Assembly: GCA_037903355.1 (NCBI GenBank) | Contig: JBAJFE010000060.1 | Coordinates: 62,001-126,000 of the forward strand | Length of the DNA: 64,000 nt | DNA from: Trichuris trichiura | Taxonomy: Eukaryota > Nematoda > Enoplea > Trichinellida > Trichuridae | Direction of reading: 5' to 3' | Shown: piece after piece, positions 34,566-46,713 of the stretch | Layout of the letters: every line of letters begins with the position of its first letter | How positions within the stretch are numbered: the first letter of the stretch is position 1 | Notes under the pieces: model-generated | Told to the model about the DNA's origin: nothing | Database searches by the model: none | What the model saw: the letters and a program-made list of their open reading frames with translations, nothing else | Program-made: the position numbers and the translations under genes

Positions 34566-36963
34566 AATGCTATTAACTTGTTCCTCTGACCTTGATAGCT
34601 TGAGCCGTTTTGACGTGCTGAAAGAAATATCCTTGCTGCCAATTTCTAAAAAAAGTGTGCTGTGAAACTTATGAACTGTCATCTCATCAGCAATAACTAA
34701 TTGCAGCATCGGTAAGAAGTAGGTCGTTCTAAAGAAAGCATTTCTAGGGCAGCATGTGCTTGGTTCGAAGTTTTAAAAATAGGATCAGCAAAGACGAGGC
34801 TGGCACTGTACCACTACATTAACTTATTGCACTGAATTTTCGGATACATCAGTATGCATTCGTCATTACAATACACGTCAGGTCGAATCTATTTTGCCCC
34901 TAATTTTATTTTCCGCAAAATCTCCCGGAAAAGTATTTAACCGCGAAAATGGAAATTAAGTGTGCTCACTGTAATGCATGCACGACTCTGCAACATTCTG
35001 AGAAACAATTTTCTCACTTTAGCTATTGGTGTGCACTGGAAATAGACGGATAGCTTCGTTGCAGAAAATGGGCAATTCTTCCAACTAACCGTTATCAATG
35101 GAGTAGTGCTCAGTTATTCAGGGTCAACCTTAACAAGAACTTTGCTTTCCCTACAAACATTTATTAGAATAAGAGAAAACTTTTAATCATAAATGATTCT
35201 GGCTCTAGCAGGAGCGGAATATTCCTCAAACTGATCATACATAGCTGCATGTTGGATAAGTTACGTCACGGCTGATTCACCTAGGTAGCGTAACGTTTCA
35301 AATATTCCACGTTCTCAGGCTTCGACTGATTCGTAAGATCAAATTCGTTATTGGTTATTGTTTCAAATAAAACTTTGAAATTCAGTTTTTTCAGCTGTGC
35401 ATTATGAAGCAGGGCCTTTTGTGTCAGGCAGATTGTGACCGATTTTCACCTGGAAGACCACTCAACGCAGCAGTTTGCCACCTTGGTGAAACAATTAACA
35501 TAAGTGATCTGAGAGCTTTCAGAATTCCGTATATGTAGTTCCATAAGCGGTAAAATGCAAACGAAAAAACAAAAACTCTGTTGCAAACTACACTTCGACG
35601 GAACCGAAGAAAATTATGTCACCTTTCTTCGAAACAGCACGACTAAACACTTGTCAGTTGACCGTAGTTAGCCAACAAAGCGGTTCACATCACCACAGAT
35701 TCCTTTGTCCTAACCACAATTTAGGTATAGTAGATAGGGCATTAATTTCAACGTCTGTACAGTACTTTTAATGCCACATGAACTGTCACTGATCCTTGTC
35801 CATCTGACAGGCAGTGCACTGTACTGGAAATAACGGACTAACTTTCTCACCGTTGTTTAGCAGCAAAATAATCATCTCACTCGTTGATGAAACGCCAAAA
35901 AGATTTATCTTCCAGAGCGCACAGTTATGCACATAGACCGCGAACTTTTTCCGTTTTACATATGCAACATGACAACAAAAGTCAGCAGCCGTGGCTTAAA
36001 CTGCTACACTAACTTCGACTTGCTTCCCGCAGAAATTTTTTGTCAACAAACAAAGAAAGTGCGTCTATAGCTATTCTTGGCAGGTCATAATAGTTCGACC
36101 GCTTTCCTCCGGGACTTTGTTAATATTCCTTGCTCTTTGCACAGATTCAGTAAAGATTACGATAACAAAGTTCGCTGGAATCAGTCACATACTGACAAAC
36201 AACAGCAGGCCCCCTATTATAGGTAACTTCAATAATTCAATTACTCGCGTGAAACAAACTTATTCACTGATGTAAGAGTTCATGGAATGGTTGCAAGTTA
36301 ATTCGATAGTCATTTGAGTCAGAGGTCGTACAGTTGGCCTGTTCTCCGCAGCAGCACCAAAAGCCATGGTTGACTGAACAGGAATCCCAACCTGTCGCAA
36401 TGAAGTAGCCGTTTTTTCTCTCATATCTATTGTTCCTCGATGAATGAGTTTATCATTGAGCATGTGGCAAGCGGGAGGAGTTCAAACCTGCAGCAACCAC
36501 CGCTGTTTTTTAAAGTCCCAGAAGAAGAGTTCACTCATGAAGGTAACAGCACCGTCAGTGCTTTCGGTCAAAAATACCAGACGCTCCAATTCATCTTTGC
36601 GTACAATCTGCAGTGCTATTTGTGCATGAAGGCCAAAACTAGTTCATTCTGCTAGACCAATATGCGCATCAGTTGAAACCGACCGAAGAGCAGAGCGCTT
36701 GTTTACTGTTTTACTAGACTGACTCTAGGATGAGCGGATAAAAGGCATGAAAAAAGTGCACACCGTCGCGCGCACCACATGAAAGCGATCGGTGCGTACA
36801 CGGGTCTTGCCGGAATCAGGGATTAAGAGAAGCGAAACAGGCACAAAATGAAGAATAACGACAATGCCAATGGCCTAAAATGAAAAGCGTGGGCAGCAAT
36901 GCATTCGACGACGAAAATCAGAGATACAGATAGAGACGGAGGAGAAAGAGAAGAGCTGACTGG

Positions 36964-36964
<1 letters not shown>

Positions 36965-36997
<33 letters not shown>

Positions 36998-37114
36998 CCG
37001 TAGGATGTGCTGGTGAATCTGCCTGTACGTGTTGAGAGGGAAACGTTACCAGGAGAAAGAATGGAAAACAGACAAGAGAAGGATGTAAAATGAGAGAGAG
37101 AGAGAGAGAGAGAG
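36965..37114. repeat. GA/CT microsatellite tracts
   Basis: Two runs of GAGAGA (about 36966-36998 and 37091-37115) in a purine-rich stretch on plus. On the minus strand these form CU-rich tracts directly after the SALL stop codon, so probably in its 3' UTR. Ser-Leu repeat frames over them are artefacts. Confidence 0.85.
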
Positions 37115-37156
37115 ATAAAGAGGAAAAAAACAATTTGGAGATGGGGACGGGAAATT

Positions 37157-40100
37157 TTAATCAACGTGAACGACGTCAGACCTTTCCAAGCTGTTCTGCA
37201 TCAGATGAGCTTTAATATGCTCCTCCAGATCGGCACCATTTCGACATGTCTTGTGGCAGATGTAACATACGTGATGCCACAACCGCAACATAGCGTCAGC
37301 TCCAACGCTCTGACTGTCTCCGTGACCATTAGCCATAGCTTCTGAATCGTTTGAAGCATCATGTGTCGCAGAGTGAGTGGTAGGCATAGTTGACGAAGGC
37401 GAAGTGGAGCAATCGGCCTGGAAAACACTGGGCTTCTCGGTAACGGCTGGAACAAAAGCGAGACTGCCAGCAGGCGGTGGGTTCAGTTGGAAGCCTGTTG
37501 CAGTGATCATTGGTAAGATGGAGGAGCCAGGAAGTGGTTGATAACCGCTAAAAGGAACCTTGTTTGGAGGCGGTGATTCGTTTAAGTTCTGCTCCTGACT
37601 CTTTGACTCTTCCACCGAATTGGTCCTGTCGTAGGAGAAGTTGCATTCGCTAGGTGTTGACGGTGTCCGACGCACCGACGTTTCTTTCCTGATTTCGTCC
37701 GAACTGCTCCCAGCCGATGACTCGTAGGGCATTCCAACGGAGTGAGATTCGCGGGCACTGCCGACCAATTCGTCAACCGGCGCTGAACCTAATGCTGTTG
37801 AACCCACAATATTGCTCAACGGTGACAAGGAAGCATCGAATAACCGGCGACCCCGATGCCCACTGCCTGTTGCCCACATGTGGGTACCCATGTGCACTTT
37901 CAGGTTGCCTGAAATGGAGTAAATTAATACGTTGCCCATGACAGTGATTAACGCAAAAACCTTTGGTAGTGAAAGCTCGCTCGCAAACGGTACACTTGAA
38001 CGGTTTGTCACCAGTATGAGTTCTCATGTGAATTTGAAGAGCGCTAGCGCTGCTGAAATGCTTGCAGCAAAGTTGGCATTGGTGCTTGCTGAATGCATTT
38101 GACTTTTTCATTACTGGGGCTGTGGTAACATTGCTGGTCGCTAATGTCTCAGCTTGCGACCACATACGCTGGATGGACTCCAAAGGTGACGGATCATTCT
38201 GATCACCATTAGTCAAACGATCGTTTTGGCTATCATTGCGACCTTGCGTACTAGACGGTGCTTTAACGGTAAATCTATCGTCATTAATAACTGCCGATGT
38301 GCCTCCCTTGTCGACATCATTGTCCGCAGAAGATTGGGCATCTTCGCGAAGTCCGTTGTCACCGATCGGTAGCTGGCGAACCTTGTGCGTCAATAGATGC
38401 TGCTTCATATTGCCTTTGGTCGAGAAACCTCTACTGCATATATGACACTTGAATGGTCGCTCCTTGGTATGACTGAAAAAATTTCCCATCGAAACATTGA
38501 TACATAGACAGTATACACTGTTCCCAACCTGCGATAGTGAATTTCAAGCGCACTCTGGCAGGCAAAACATTTGAAGCATATGTTGCAAGTCGTATTTGGC
38601 CTTCCGGAAAACGTCACCATAGTTGCCGCTGCTGAAGCATCGCTACTGCTCATTAATGAACCAACAAATGGACTCGATTGGGAACTGATTAGCATGGTGG
38701 GCGTAACAGCGCCTGGCGGAAGTATTAGCGAACCAGCACCCAACCTGGTAGGAGACTGACCACTAGGCACTGGCGAATTATCGACTGGCAGAAAACAGAG
38801 ATTACTAAAAGCTGGCGCCACGTCAGAGAAGACCATCTGTTCCTGTCCAACGAAGCGCATTGCACTGGTATCTATAGGTGCCTTGTCCGGTGCAATCGGG
38901 GAACTGGATAGCACGTCACCGCAGTTGCTTTCGCGTACAAAAATTGGAGTCATTGGAGTAGATGACGTTGTGCCTGCAGTTGATGATGAAATTGTAGTTG
39001 GCAAGACTGACTGCACTATATCGTTCGAGGGGTTTTGAAAAAGCGATGCGGTGCTTGGAAAATCAGCTGTCGCGAGCAGCTTGTCAGAAAACAGTTGCAC
39101 TGCCCGTGGTCCGTGACTTCTGAGGTGCTGTTGAAGAACTACTGCATTAGTGAACTTTTTGTGACACTCGGGACATTGATGAAAAATTCGAAACGCCGGC
39201 TTGGTTCGATGAACGCCCATGTGAGTTTTCAAATTGCCCTGAAAAAGAAAACCCCGTTACTGCACTGCTCTCACAGAGGAGCATATCGATGAATAAGGGT
39301 CAGCCAAAATAGTTCCATCCAATGCGGTATTACTTAACCGGGTACAAGCAGTTTAAGTCAACTATGGATTCCTTTCTAAACTTCTGAACAATGGCACTCA
39401 TCAAAACTTAAGTTAACACTATTGTCACGCGACGATACCAACTCTGAAGTAGCCGAAATCCAAAGAGGTGGCCACTAATTATTGCTGCACCAGTTCCCCT
39501 TACTTTAGAAACAAGCCACGGTTCAACACGTCAAATTACCATTCCACTCCTGATCAAACGGATGCTTAAAAACTGAAGCATCGGTTTTCGCTTTCAAGAT
39601 CGTACCGCGCAACAGTGACCCATCCATTGGTCAAGCAATCACGCCAGTTACTCTCCTCGGGCGACAAGAAAATTCAAGGCAGGCGTGACCATCAGGGATG
39701 AATAAACTGGAGCAGTTTAAAGAATGAAATCTATTTGCCTACCTTGGTGGTAAAAGCTCGCTGACATATCTTGCATTTGAACGGCCGCTCACCAGTATGA
39801 GTTCGGTAATGCATTTGTAATGCGCTGCAACAGGGATAAACATAGTTAATAAAAAAGCAATCATCAACTACTTAAAAGGAGATGCAAAAAGATTTGCCTG
39901 CTTAGTCCCCATCAATTGCACCAGTTGATCGATCTCGAATACTTTCGAAACAAACGCGTTCTGCTTAGTGTGGCAATTAACGTGCTCCAACTACCCTTCC
40001 TGGTAGGAAAATAAGTGTTGCAGTTTCCTTTTAAGGATAAAAGTCATAACATGGCCACTTTTCCTAGCGCTTTGAATTGAAATGTTCATAGCTGAAAGCT

Positions 40101-43100
40101 TTTTTCAGCAAAACATTAAAACTTAAGCGACTGCAGAAACAGAGTTTAGTCATACAGATGGACGAATTAGAATATCGCTTGAACTAGAGTGATTGATAAG
40201 AAGAACAGCTGCAGGGAAGAAGTGAAAGTTACCTTTTACAACTGAGCACTCGTTTGCAAATAACGCACTGATTGGGATCTGTTACTTTGGTGCACCCTTC
40301 TCCAACCAGTTTGCGTATCTTCTCTGCTTCATCCGAAGCAGTAATTTCCATCATTGACTCCCAATCGTCGTCTACTTCATTTCCTATTACCGAAGTGAGC
40401 AGAGTATTCTCAGCCGCTGTCGCCATAGCGGCGGCGGCTGCGGCGGCTGCAGCGGCAGCGTCATAGTTACTGACTCCCGAGGGAAAACATTCATAGGTGC
40501 CGGTCGATGCGGAATACAAAGGGCCATGGGATTTCTGCGATGAAAAATGACAAAATAGTTGACTGGTCGATTGTAGAGCATCTAAAAAGAACCAATTTAC
40601 GTTCGCTGAAAAGAGAAAACCGCAACAGCAACAGCAGCGGCGGCAGATAGCTTTACGTTACCTGGTGGAATGCTCAAGTCAACAGGAGTTGTTTCGTTAG
40701 CGCACAATGCGCTGCCAAAGGAATCGGTAAACATTAAGGGTACAGCAGTTTGAGACTCACTACGGGGTCGACTGTTTTGTCCAGCCGAGTCTTGATTTAT
40801 GCTAGACTGATCAAATGGAGAACTGGGCAAAGAAACTTCTAACCGGTTGCTGGACACCCTACCCTCACTAACTGGCTGAGGGCAACTGCGAGGCCTTGGG
40901 TGCCCACTTTGCTCCTGGGTGCACTTCTGACGCAGCAGTCTTCCGCGTTCGCGTTCCAAAGCAACATATTGGGCTCTTGCGTCCATGTTCTGCTCATCTG
41001 CGGTCAAACGCCCTGTCGCTTGATACAAACGGATGCGTCTATCTCGTATCTTCCTGTCGTTATTACATAGCACTTCTGTAGCTGCTTCGGTGCCCCCGCG
41101 CTTTGTCTGCGTCTGCTGACTACAGGAAGGATTTACTTCTTTCGCACCGTGGTTTCCTTGATGTCTGCCTGGAAAATTTACCCCATAGCTCGTCAGGTGA
41201 AAGCAAAGTGACAACGACGAAGGCGATGAGTACAACGGGCCAACACATGACGCCTGCTCACCTCCATCTGCTGTCTGTTGATATTGGTTAACAGTGGACA
41301 TCACTGAACCTGCAGTACTGCACAATTGTTTACCAGGAAAGCTCAAGTAGCTTCTTTTAGACGAGTCCAAGTTCGCTGGTAGAGGACAAAACCCGGAGCC
41401 GCCTACCGTTGATGGCTTTTCACCAAGCAGCTGCTGATACATTTGATGAATGAGTTGCATCTGTTGCATTTGCTGCTGCTGCAAGGCTACTAAAGTCGAC
41501 TGAATTTGTATTAAGCTGACAGGAGCTGAGCCGACAGTCAGCAAGTAGTCACTTCCACTAATACCAGATTCACGGCTCAGTTCTGTACAATGGATAGCTG
41601 GACCGGCATTAACTGGCAACCCCCCGCTCGTAACCTGATCTTCAGCCTGGAAGCCACAGCCAATGATTCTCTGGCCTTGATACGTATGAGGTTCTCCAGT
41701 CAGTTGCCAGTTCATTACCTGAGCTGATTGCTCGCTCTGTTGGCAACTCCCAAAAAGGGTTCCATTCGAAACAGTCGACTCAACTGAACCTTCAGACGGA
41801 ATGACTACAGGCCATTCGCTATTGCAAGTCTTCTTATGAGCCAAGAACGAAGGTAAAGTATAGAATTCCGCGCAGCACTGACCACAGATGAAATTGTCGT
41901 ACTGTTGCTGGTCTAACTCGTCAGACATTTCTCCCTTGGCAGCTATAACGTATGATAGATGAAGACATGTTGGCCAGTTCCTCGTGTCAATAAAACAACC
42001 TAATCAAATATAGCTTTAGTCCTGTTACTGCACGTAGCTGTATCGCTTTTATAGCAGTTGAAGGAGAAGAGAAACGCTCTCTCACTCTCCCCCCTTGATT
42101 CCCCATATCATCTATGGATAGCAATGTTTCAAGTGACTGCATATTGTAATTTCTCCAGAAGAAAAGTGACAGTCCATCTGTACTGAGCTTTTCTAGATAA
42201 GCTACTGCGTTTTATCCCTTACACACGATTGCAAAAGAACAGCCTCCCTTTAGTAGCCTACGCTTGTTGGGAATATGGCGTTAGACCGCTTGTTGAATGT
42301 TCTCAAACTGAACAATGCCGCTGAAACAGAAAACAGAAATTAATTGTTACCAGTATCACGATAACATACGTAACTATTGGTTCGGATATTTCTCTACAAG
42401 ATCTAAGGCAAGTGGCAGCAAGAAATCCCGCTTAGGTAATTGTTAATTCACATACGAAGTAATATTTTGCTTTTTTTAACCAACACTGGCAAACTTCTTG
42501 TTCGATGATTGCCTTCTGAAAATTAGCATCCTCGAGTGCTTTCCACAAAAAGCGAAACGAAGTCTTTATGCCGAATCCTATTGTAAGGAAGACGAGAAAA
42601 CCCTATCTAACGGTCAACGCATTGAAAACAAAAGTGGACCTCAATAGGCAGACTGCTTGCTCAACATGCTGACGGTAGAGTAAATCTCGCTGCGGAAGGA
42701 AAGATGTAATTTCACTACAGGTCTGAACTTGTGCCTAAAGCTGAAGACTATGTCGAGTGTTCATGCTGACTATGATGTGGGCAGATAGCAAGCCAGAAAT
42801 GGCCTACGGTAGTAAAATAATGAAGAAACAATACTACATGATCATTCATTCAAATGATTAAGGTTTTGAGTGCAAAGCTGCAACAAAGACGCACGTCTAA
42901 AGGAGGTAAGAAATGAAGGAAAAACAGGCTTACGCTTTTAAATAGAAATAAGGAAAACATGCTATTTCACTGAAGCCACATCGCAGTCAATATTATGTCC
43001 ACTTAGTAGCAGTAGACACCAATAAATACCACCTTTTCAACTTACTGCAAGTGCACCGAGAAGATGCTCAAACCAGATGAAAGATTTCAAACAACCTTTT

Positions 43101-46100
43101 TCGCATATTCTAATATTTCATTAACTTGTAGTATGAGAGAAAGGAGAGCAATTCACTTGCAAGCACCGAGGGAACAGTCTTGAATTTATTTTAAAGTAAA
43201 CGCGGCAGACAAGGCAACTTGGTACCAGGGGTGTGGCCATTGAACATTACCAAGATGAATTCACCTTCTATGTCTTGCTTTGATGTGCAAACACTTGCTA
43301 TGGAACGGACGCCGGTTTCACCTTATGAATAATTCCTGAGACGTCGCGTCGCGTCAGCTTAGAGCACACTATGAAAATCCCCTAAGTATTTGCAGCAAGT
43401 GAATTTTAACACCGACCGGTCGGGGTTGACGAACGTCAGTATATGCCGCAAGACAATTTCCAAAAGACGAATAGGAAAAAACAAGTTCATGAATGACTGA
43501 TTTATGTTAAAGTTACGCCAAATGGAGAAGAGCAAGGTTTCCGCGTCGCTGTTGCTTTTGTTTTTGCCTATTTCCATTGGCAAACACAATCCGCCTTGTT
43601 GCCGACAAAGCGCTAAGCCGTATTGCAATTTGACAGGGCCAAATGAACGTTCGAGGAAAACGGAAAAATAAAAGACCTCAAAAAGATGAGGAGAAGAAGA
43701 AGAAACAGGGCCCTCCTGGACAGTTGCCTGCGGAAGCGTCTTTGCCCAAGGCTCGTCCTTCGGCGGTCATGACATCCGACCTATTTTCTTACTCACAGAA
43801 AGCAGTGATGGCTAAAAAGTGAAAAACATTTTCAGAAGGAACCGATAACAGCGAGTTTTCGATCATATCACTTGAAACATCTTTAAAACGGGTCATTCCG
43901 CTTCGACATGGCATTCATCATTCGCTTTTTTAAAGAATATGTTCTGTTCGCTCTCATTCTTTCATCCAAAACAGCAAACGTTCAACGATAAATTTAATGT
44001 CGTTCCAAACGAAATGCTCAGAAGCAAAAGCTTTCGGAATAGTGTCGCTGGCAAATGAATGCCCATTAGAGACAAATGAGAATAAGAAGAAGCGAAAGAA
44101 GACGACAAGGAAGAACGGCATCGAGACGGGAGAATTGCACTTTCGCTTTCTCTCTGTCCATGCAAGAAAGAAATTCTCTTGATCAAAGCGTAACGGCAAC
44201 CAACCAATTGGACGAGCGAGAAGGACTACACTTGGACTGCCCAGTAAAGAAACTTTTCACAATGTTGCCGCTGACAGTCGGCAAGTGGTTTTTTAGCGGT
44301 CTGACATAAAATCGCGATACAAGAAGCGCTTGTTCATAAACTACTGAAAAAGCGTCATAGTGCTGTCTGAGCAGCACTCGTGTCAACAGAAGCGCCTCGA
44401 TTAGGTGCTCGACAATGGAAAAAAGGGACAGTCATAGGAATCAAATGAAACGTTGTCGCCATTTGTTCATAAATGTGCTGCTCAGCGGGTTACTTAAGGG
44501 AAGCTAGCCCACCTAGAAGAACACGGTAAAAAGGAGAAACGAATTATCATAAGAAACACCTTAGCCAGCCTGCCGACGATGAAGACATCCTGCAGTCACC
44601 GTGTCAATATTTACGTGGCTTATAAAACTGTCCGGTTGCTCCCAGTGGCAGGCGGAGATTGGAAGCCACAGCCTTGGTCTAGCGAGCAACTCGAGAGGGA
44701 AGAGTAGTACTGGCTCAGCCAGTCATGACCCTGACCAATATCCAGCAGTGGCATTAATAAGTGGTAGCGGACGAAATGATCAGGTTGAGCAAATAAGCCC
44801 TGACAAATAGCGGACGCCAAGAAAACTAACTTAGCTTCTTGCCCTTGCGCTTTAAGGGAAGCAAACAATGCAGTGTAACCAAGCTGTAGGAACGCAGTTG
44901 GTGTAAATCCGTACAGGTAATCCCTGCAAGCAAAGAAGCAGACGAAACCCTAATTGTTTAGTCAAAACGAAACGAAAATCGGCCAAACATGAAATGGTTG
45001 AAAAAATGTCCCGACGCAAAAGGCCTACAGTGAGGCACACCAATCGTAGCCATCTTTTTAACCCTGATCTAATGGCAGCATCGCTCCTGCACCTACGGTA
45101 TTTTGACTAGTACTGTGAAGAGCAACAATAAAAAAGGGCCAAAAGGAAATAGCAGACAACTTGCTAGCTGTCCTATGGGCTGCTTGCAATTGCGGAGAGA
45201 AAAGTGAGATGATAGCTTTATCATCACGCATGCATGACGATGATTCAGTCTCCAATTTTTTTCGATGTATAATAACTCACTTTTCTGATTTGCATATCAA
45301 AGAAAAGTAGTCTGCCGCCGAACAGTCATAAATTCAAGCGGCAATGGTTCAAAGTTGCATAAATTCATGAGCAGCACGTCTACAGGATTCGACCGAGTTG
45401 ATGCATTTCTCGGCGGTTACGATCGAAGCGCTTCTCTTTCCTTTCAGTAGTGTCAGCCAAATGCTATTCATCAGATTGCTAAGGCAGAACAATAGGAAAC
45501 AGGTAGTTGGCTTATGATAGTAAAGAGTTCGGTAATGGCTGACCTTTCTCTCCCTGTCTGTCTTTTTCCCTCATTTCCTTGTTCACTAACCGCTGTCATT
45601 GACAACGACAGCAACGGCGGCGAATGGGCAAGAGTTAAAACGCGTCTACGCAATCGCAAGTTGACAGTGACTGTTTGGAGAAATGAAAATTTACTGCTCC
45701 TAGAAAGCGACGTCGCTTTTTTCCCTTACTTACAACCGGTTTGCCTGCCTCAGAAAGTGACTCACAAACCTCGACCACAGTCGGCGGAGCACCGCAGGTT
45801 TAACTAAAGACGATTGTCAAATCACTGACCGTGCAAACGTTGCGACAGTTTCAATAGATGCGCTGATCAGAACGTTACCACTGTCCAAAGGAGTTTTTCA
45901 TAGATGGTTTACCGAGATGAACGGACAGCGAAGTACGACGGAAATGATATTTCCAACGAATAATTAGATTTCGCGTCCAATTTGGCCATCACGCAGCGTG
46001 GTAAACTTTGCTGGAAATTCGGTGCAGCGCCAAAATGTGTTCTCGCGCGCGCGCGCGCGCACGCGCCCAACGACGACGACGGCGACGGCGACGACGCCCA

Positions 46101-46713
46101 GCGAACCGTGATTTGTGGGTGCCAGCATAGCGAAGCAAAAAGCAGCCGTCTACCGGCTTCCAACGGTTGGCATCAAGGAAATTCGATTTGCCCAAATCGT
46201 AAATTTTAATAGAAAATCCAAACCTATACGGGGATGTGGGCGAGGATAGCCTGGCCAGCCGTCGAGTATCCATTTATTAAGCTGCCCAAATGGACCATAA
46301 AACGACCCATAACGGCTTTTACGACGGCGCCACAGCGTCGTCGAAATTGTATGAATTCCATCTAGAAACGATAATTTCCGTGCGGAAACTGCCGACCGAT
46401 TTAGTCGCAGTAGGCAACCTAACATGGAACACTGAGCTCCTTTGACCCCCTACCCGATAGTGCCCTTTTATCGTTAGAAAGTGACCTTTTCATGGTTCTA
46501 TCCCTTTACCTTTGCCATGGCATAGAACAATTCAATCTTACCTTCTTTATCCAAGTTGTTCACCATGGGTGGTGACTGGTCATCATCGTTTCCACTGCGT
46601 TCATTGTCATCAATTCGTCTAGGGAAGTGCTGCTTTCGCCTTCCCTGGGTTGCCCATTGAGCAACTGACGTTGTCACAATGCCCGAAGGCGTTTCGCCTG
46701 CCGTGGTGGTCAT
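37157..46713 (-). CDS. sall: SALL/spalt family zinc-finger transcription factor, complete, 1271 aa
   Basis: Seven exons in phase: 46713-46542, 41942-40657, 40534-40233, 39824-39743, 39238-38529, 38472-37961, 37908-37157. Exon 1 starts at an ATG preceded two codons before by an in-frame stop and carries [10 protein letters not shown], resembling the SALL N-terminal RRKQ motif known to bind the NuRD complex. Then come the SALL-specific C2HC finger (C77, C80, H93, C97), a Gln-rich segment (about 205-230) like the family's dimerisation region, an 11-Ala tract (512-522), and the first finger triplet: pair C576-H624, then [17 protein letters not shown]. The second pair is C832 to about residue 880, with the SALL phrase HTKERPFKC; the third pair C983-H1031 has [18 protein letters not shown] lone C2H2 finger follows (C1236, C1239, H1252, H1256). 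SALL proteins are nuclear repressors binding AT-rich DNA; the C. elegans member is SEM-4. Donors of exons 5 and 6 (gttggg, gttttt) are weak, but the finger sequence proves the joins. Confidence 0.97.
40434..40467 (-). repeat. Polyalanine-coding tract in SALL
   Basis: Eleven consecutive Ala codons written with mixed GCG, GCT and GCA codons. Mixed codons make it more stable than a pure triplet repeat. It lies between the Gln-rich segment and the first finger pair. Confidence 0.9.
41943..46541 (-). other. SALL intron 1 (4.6 kb)
   Basis: Separates the RRKQ exon from the rest of the gene. It contains a CG dinucleotide run at about 46046-46060 and no domain-bearing open frame. Long first introns of developmental regulators often hold enhancers, but nothing specific was identified here. 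Confidence 0.6.
46046..46064. repeat. Alternating CG tract
   Basis: A run of CGCGCG about 19 bp long, followed by CGACGACGACGG-type triplets to 46096, within SALL intron 1. The pattern could adopt Z-DNA form; function unknown. Confidence 0.85.

Larger units (their letters stand above)
34041..37156. other. Region between the convergent tubby and SALL genes
   Basis: Holds the probable tubby 3' UTR up to about 34.6 kb, a strong hairpin, scattered short frames without domains, and the GA-rich tracts next to the SALL stop. Nothing else recognised between 34.6 and 36.9 kb. Confidence 0.5.

Noticed and set aside
36823..37164. Ser-Leu repeat frames of up to 113 codons, minus
   Set aside because: They are translations of the GA/CT microsatellite in the SALL 3' flank.
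40597..40656. Ala-Val rich tail at the end of SALL exon 2
   Set aside because: It is read-through past the donor gtaaag; splicing to 40534 restores phase and the GPLYSAS segment.
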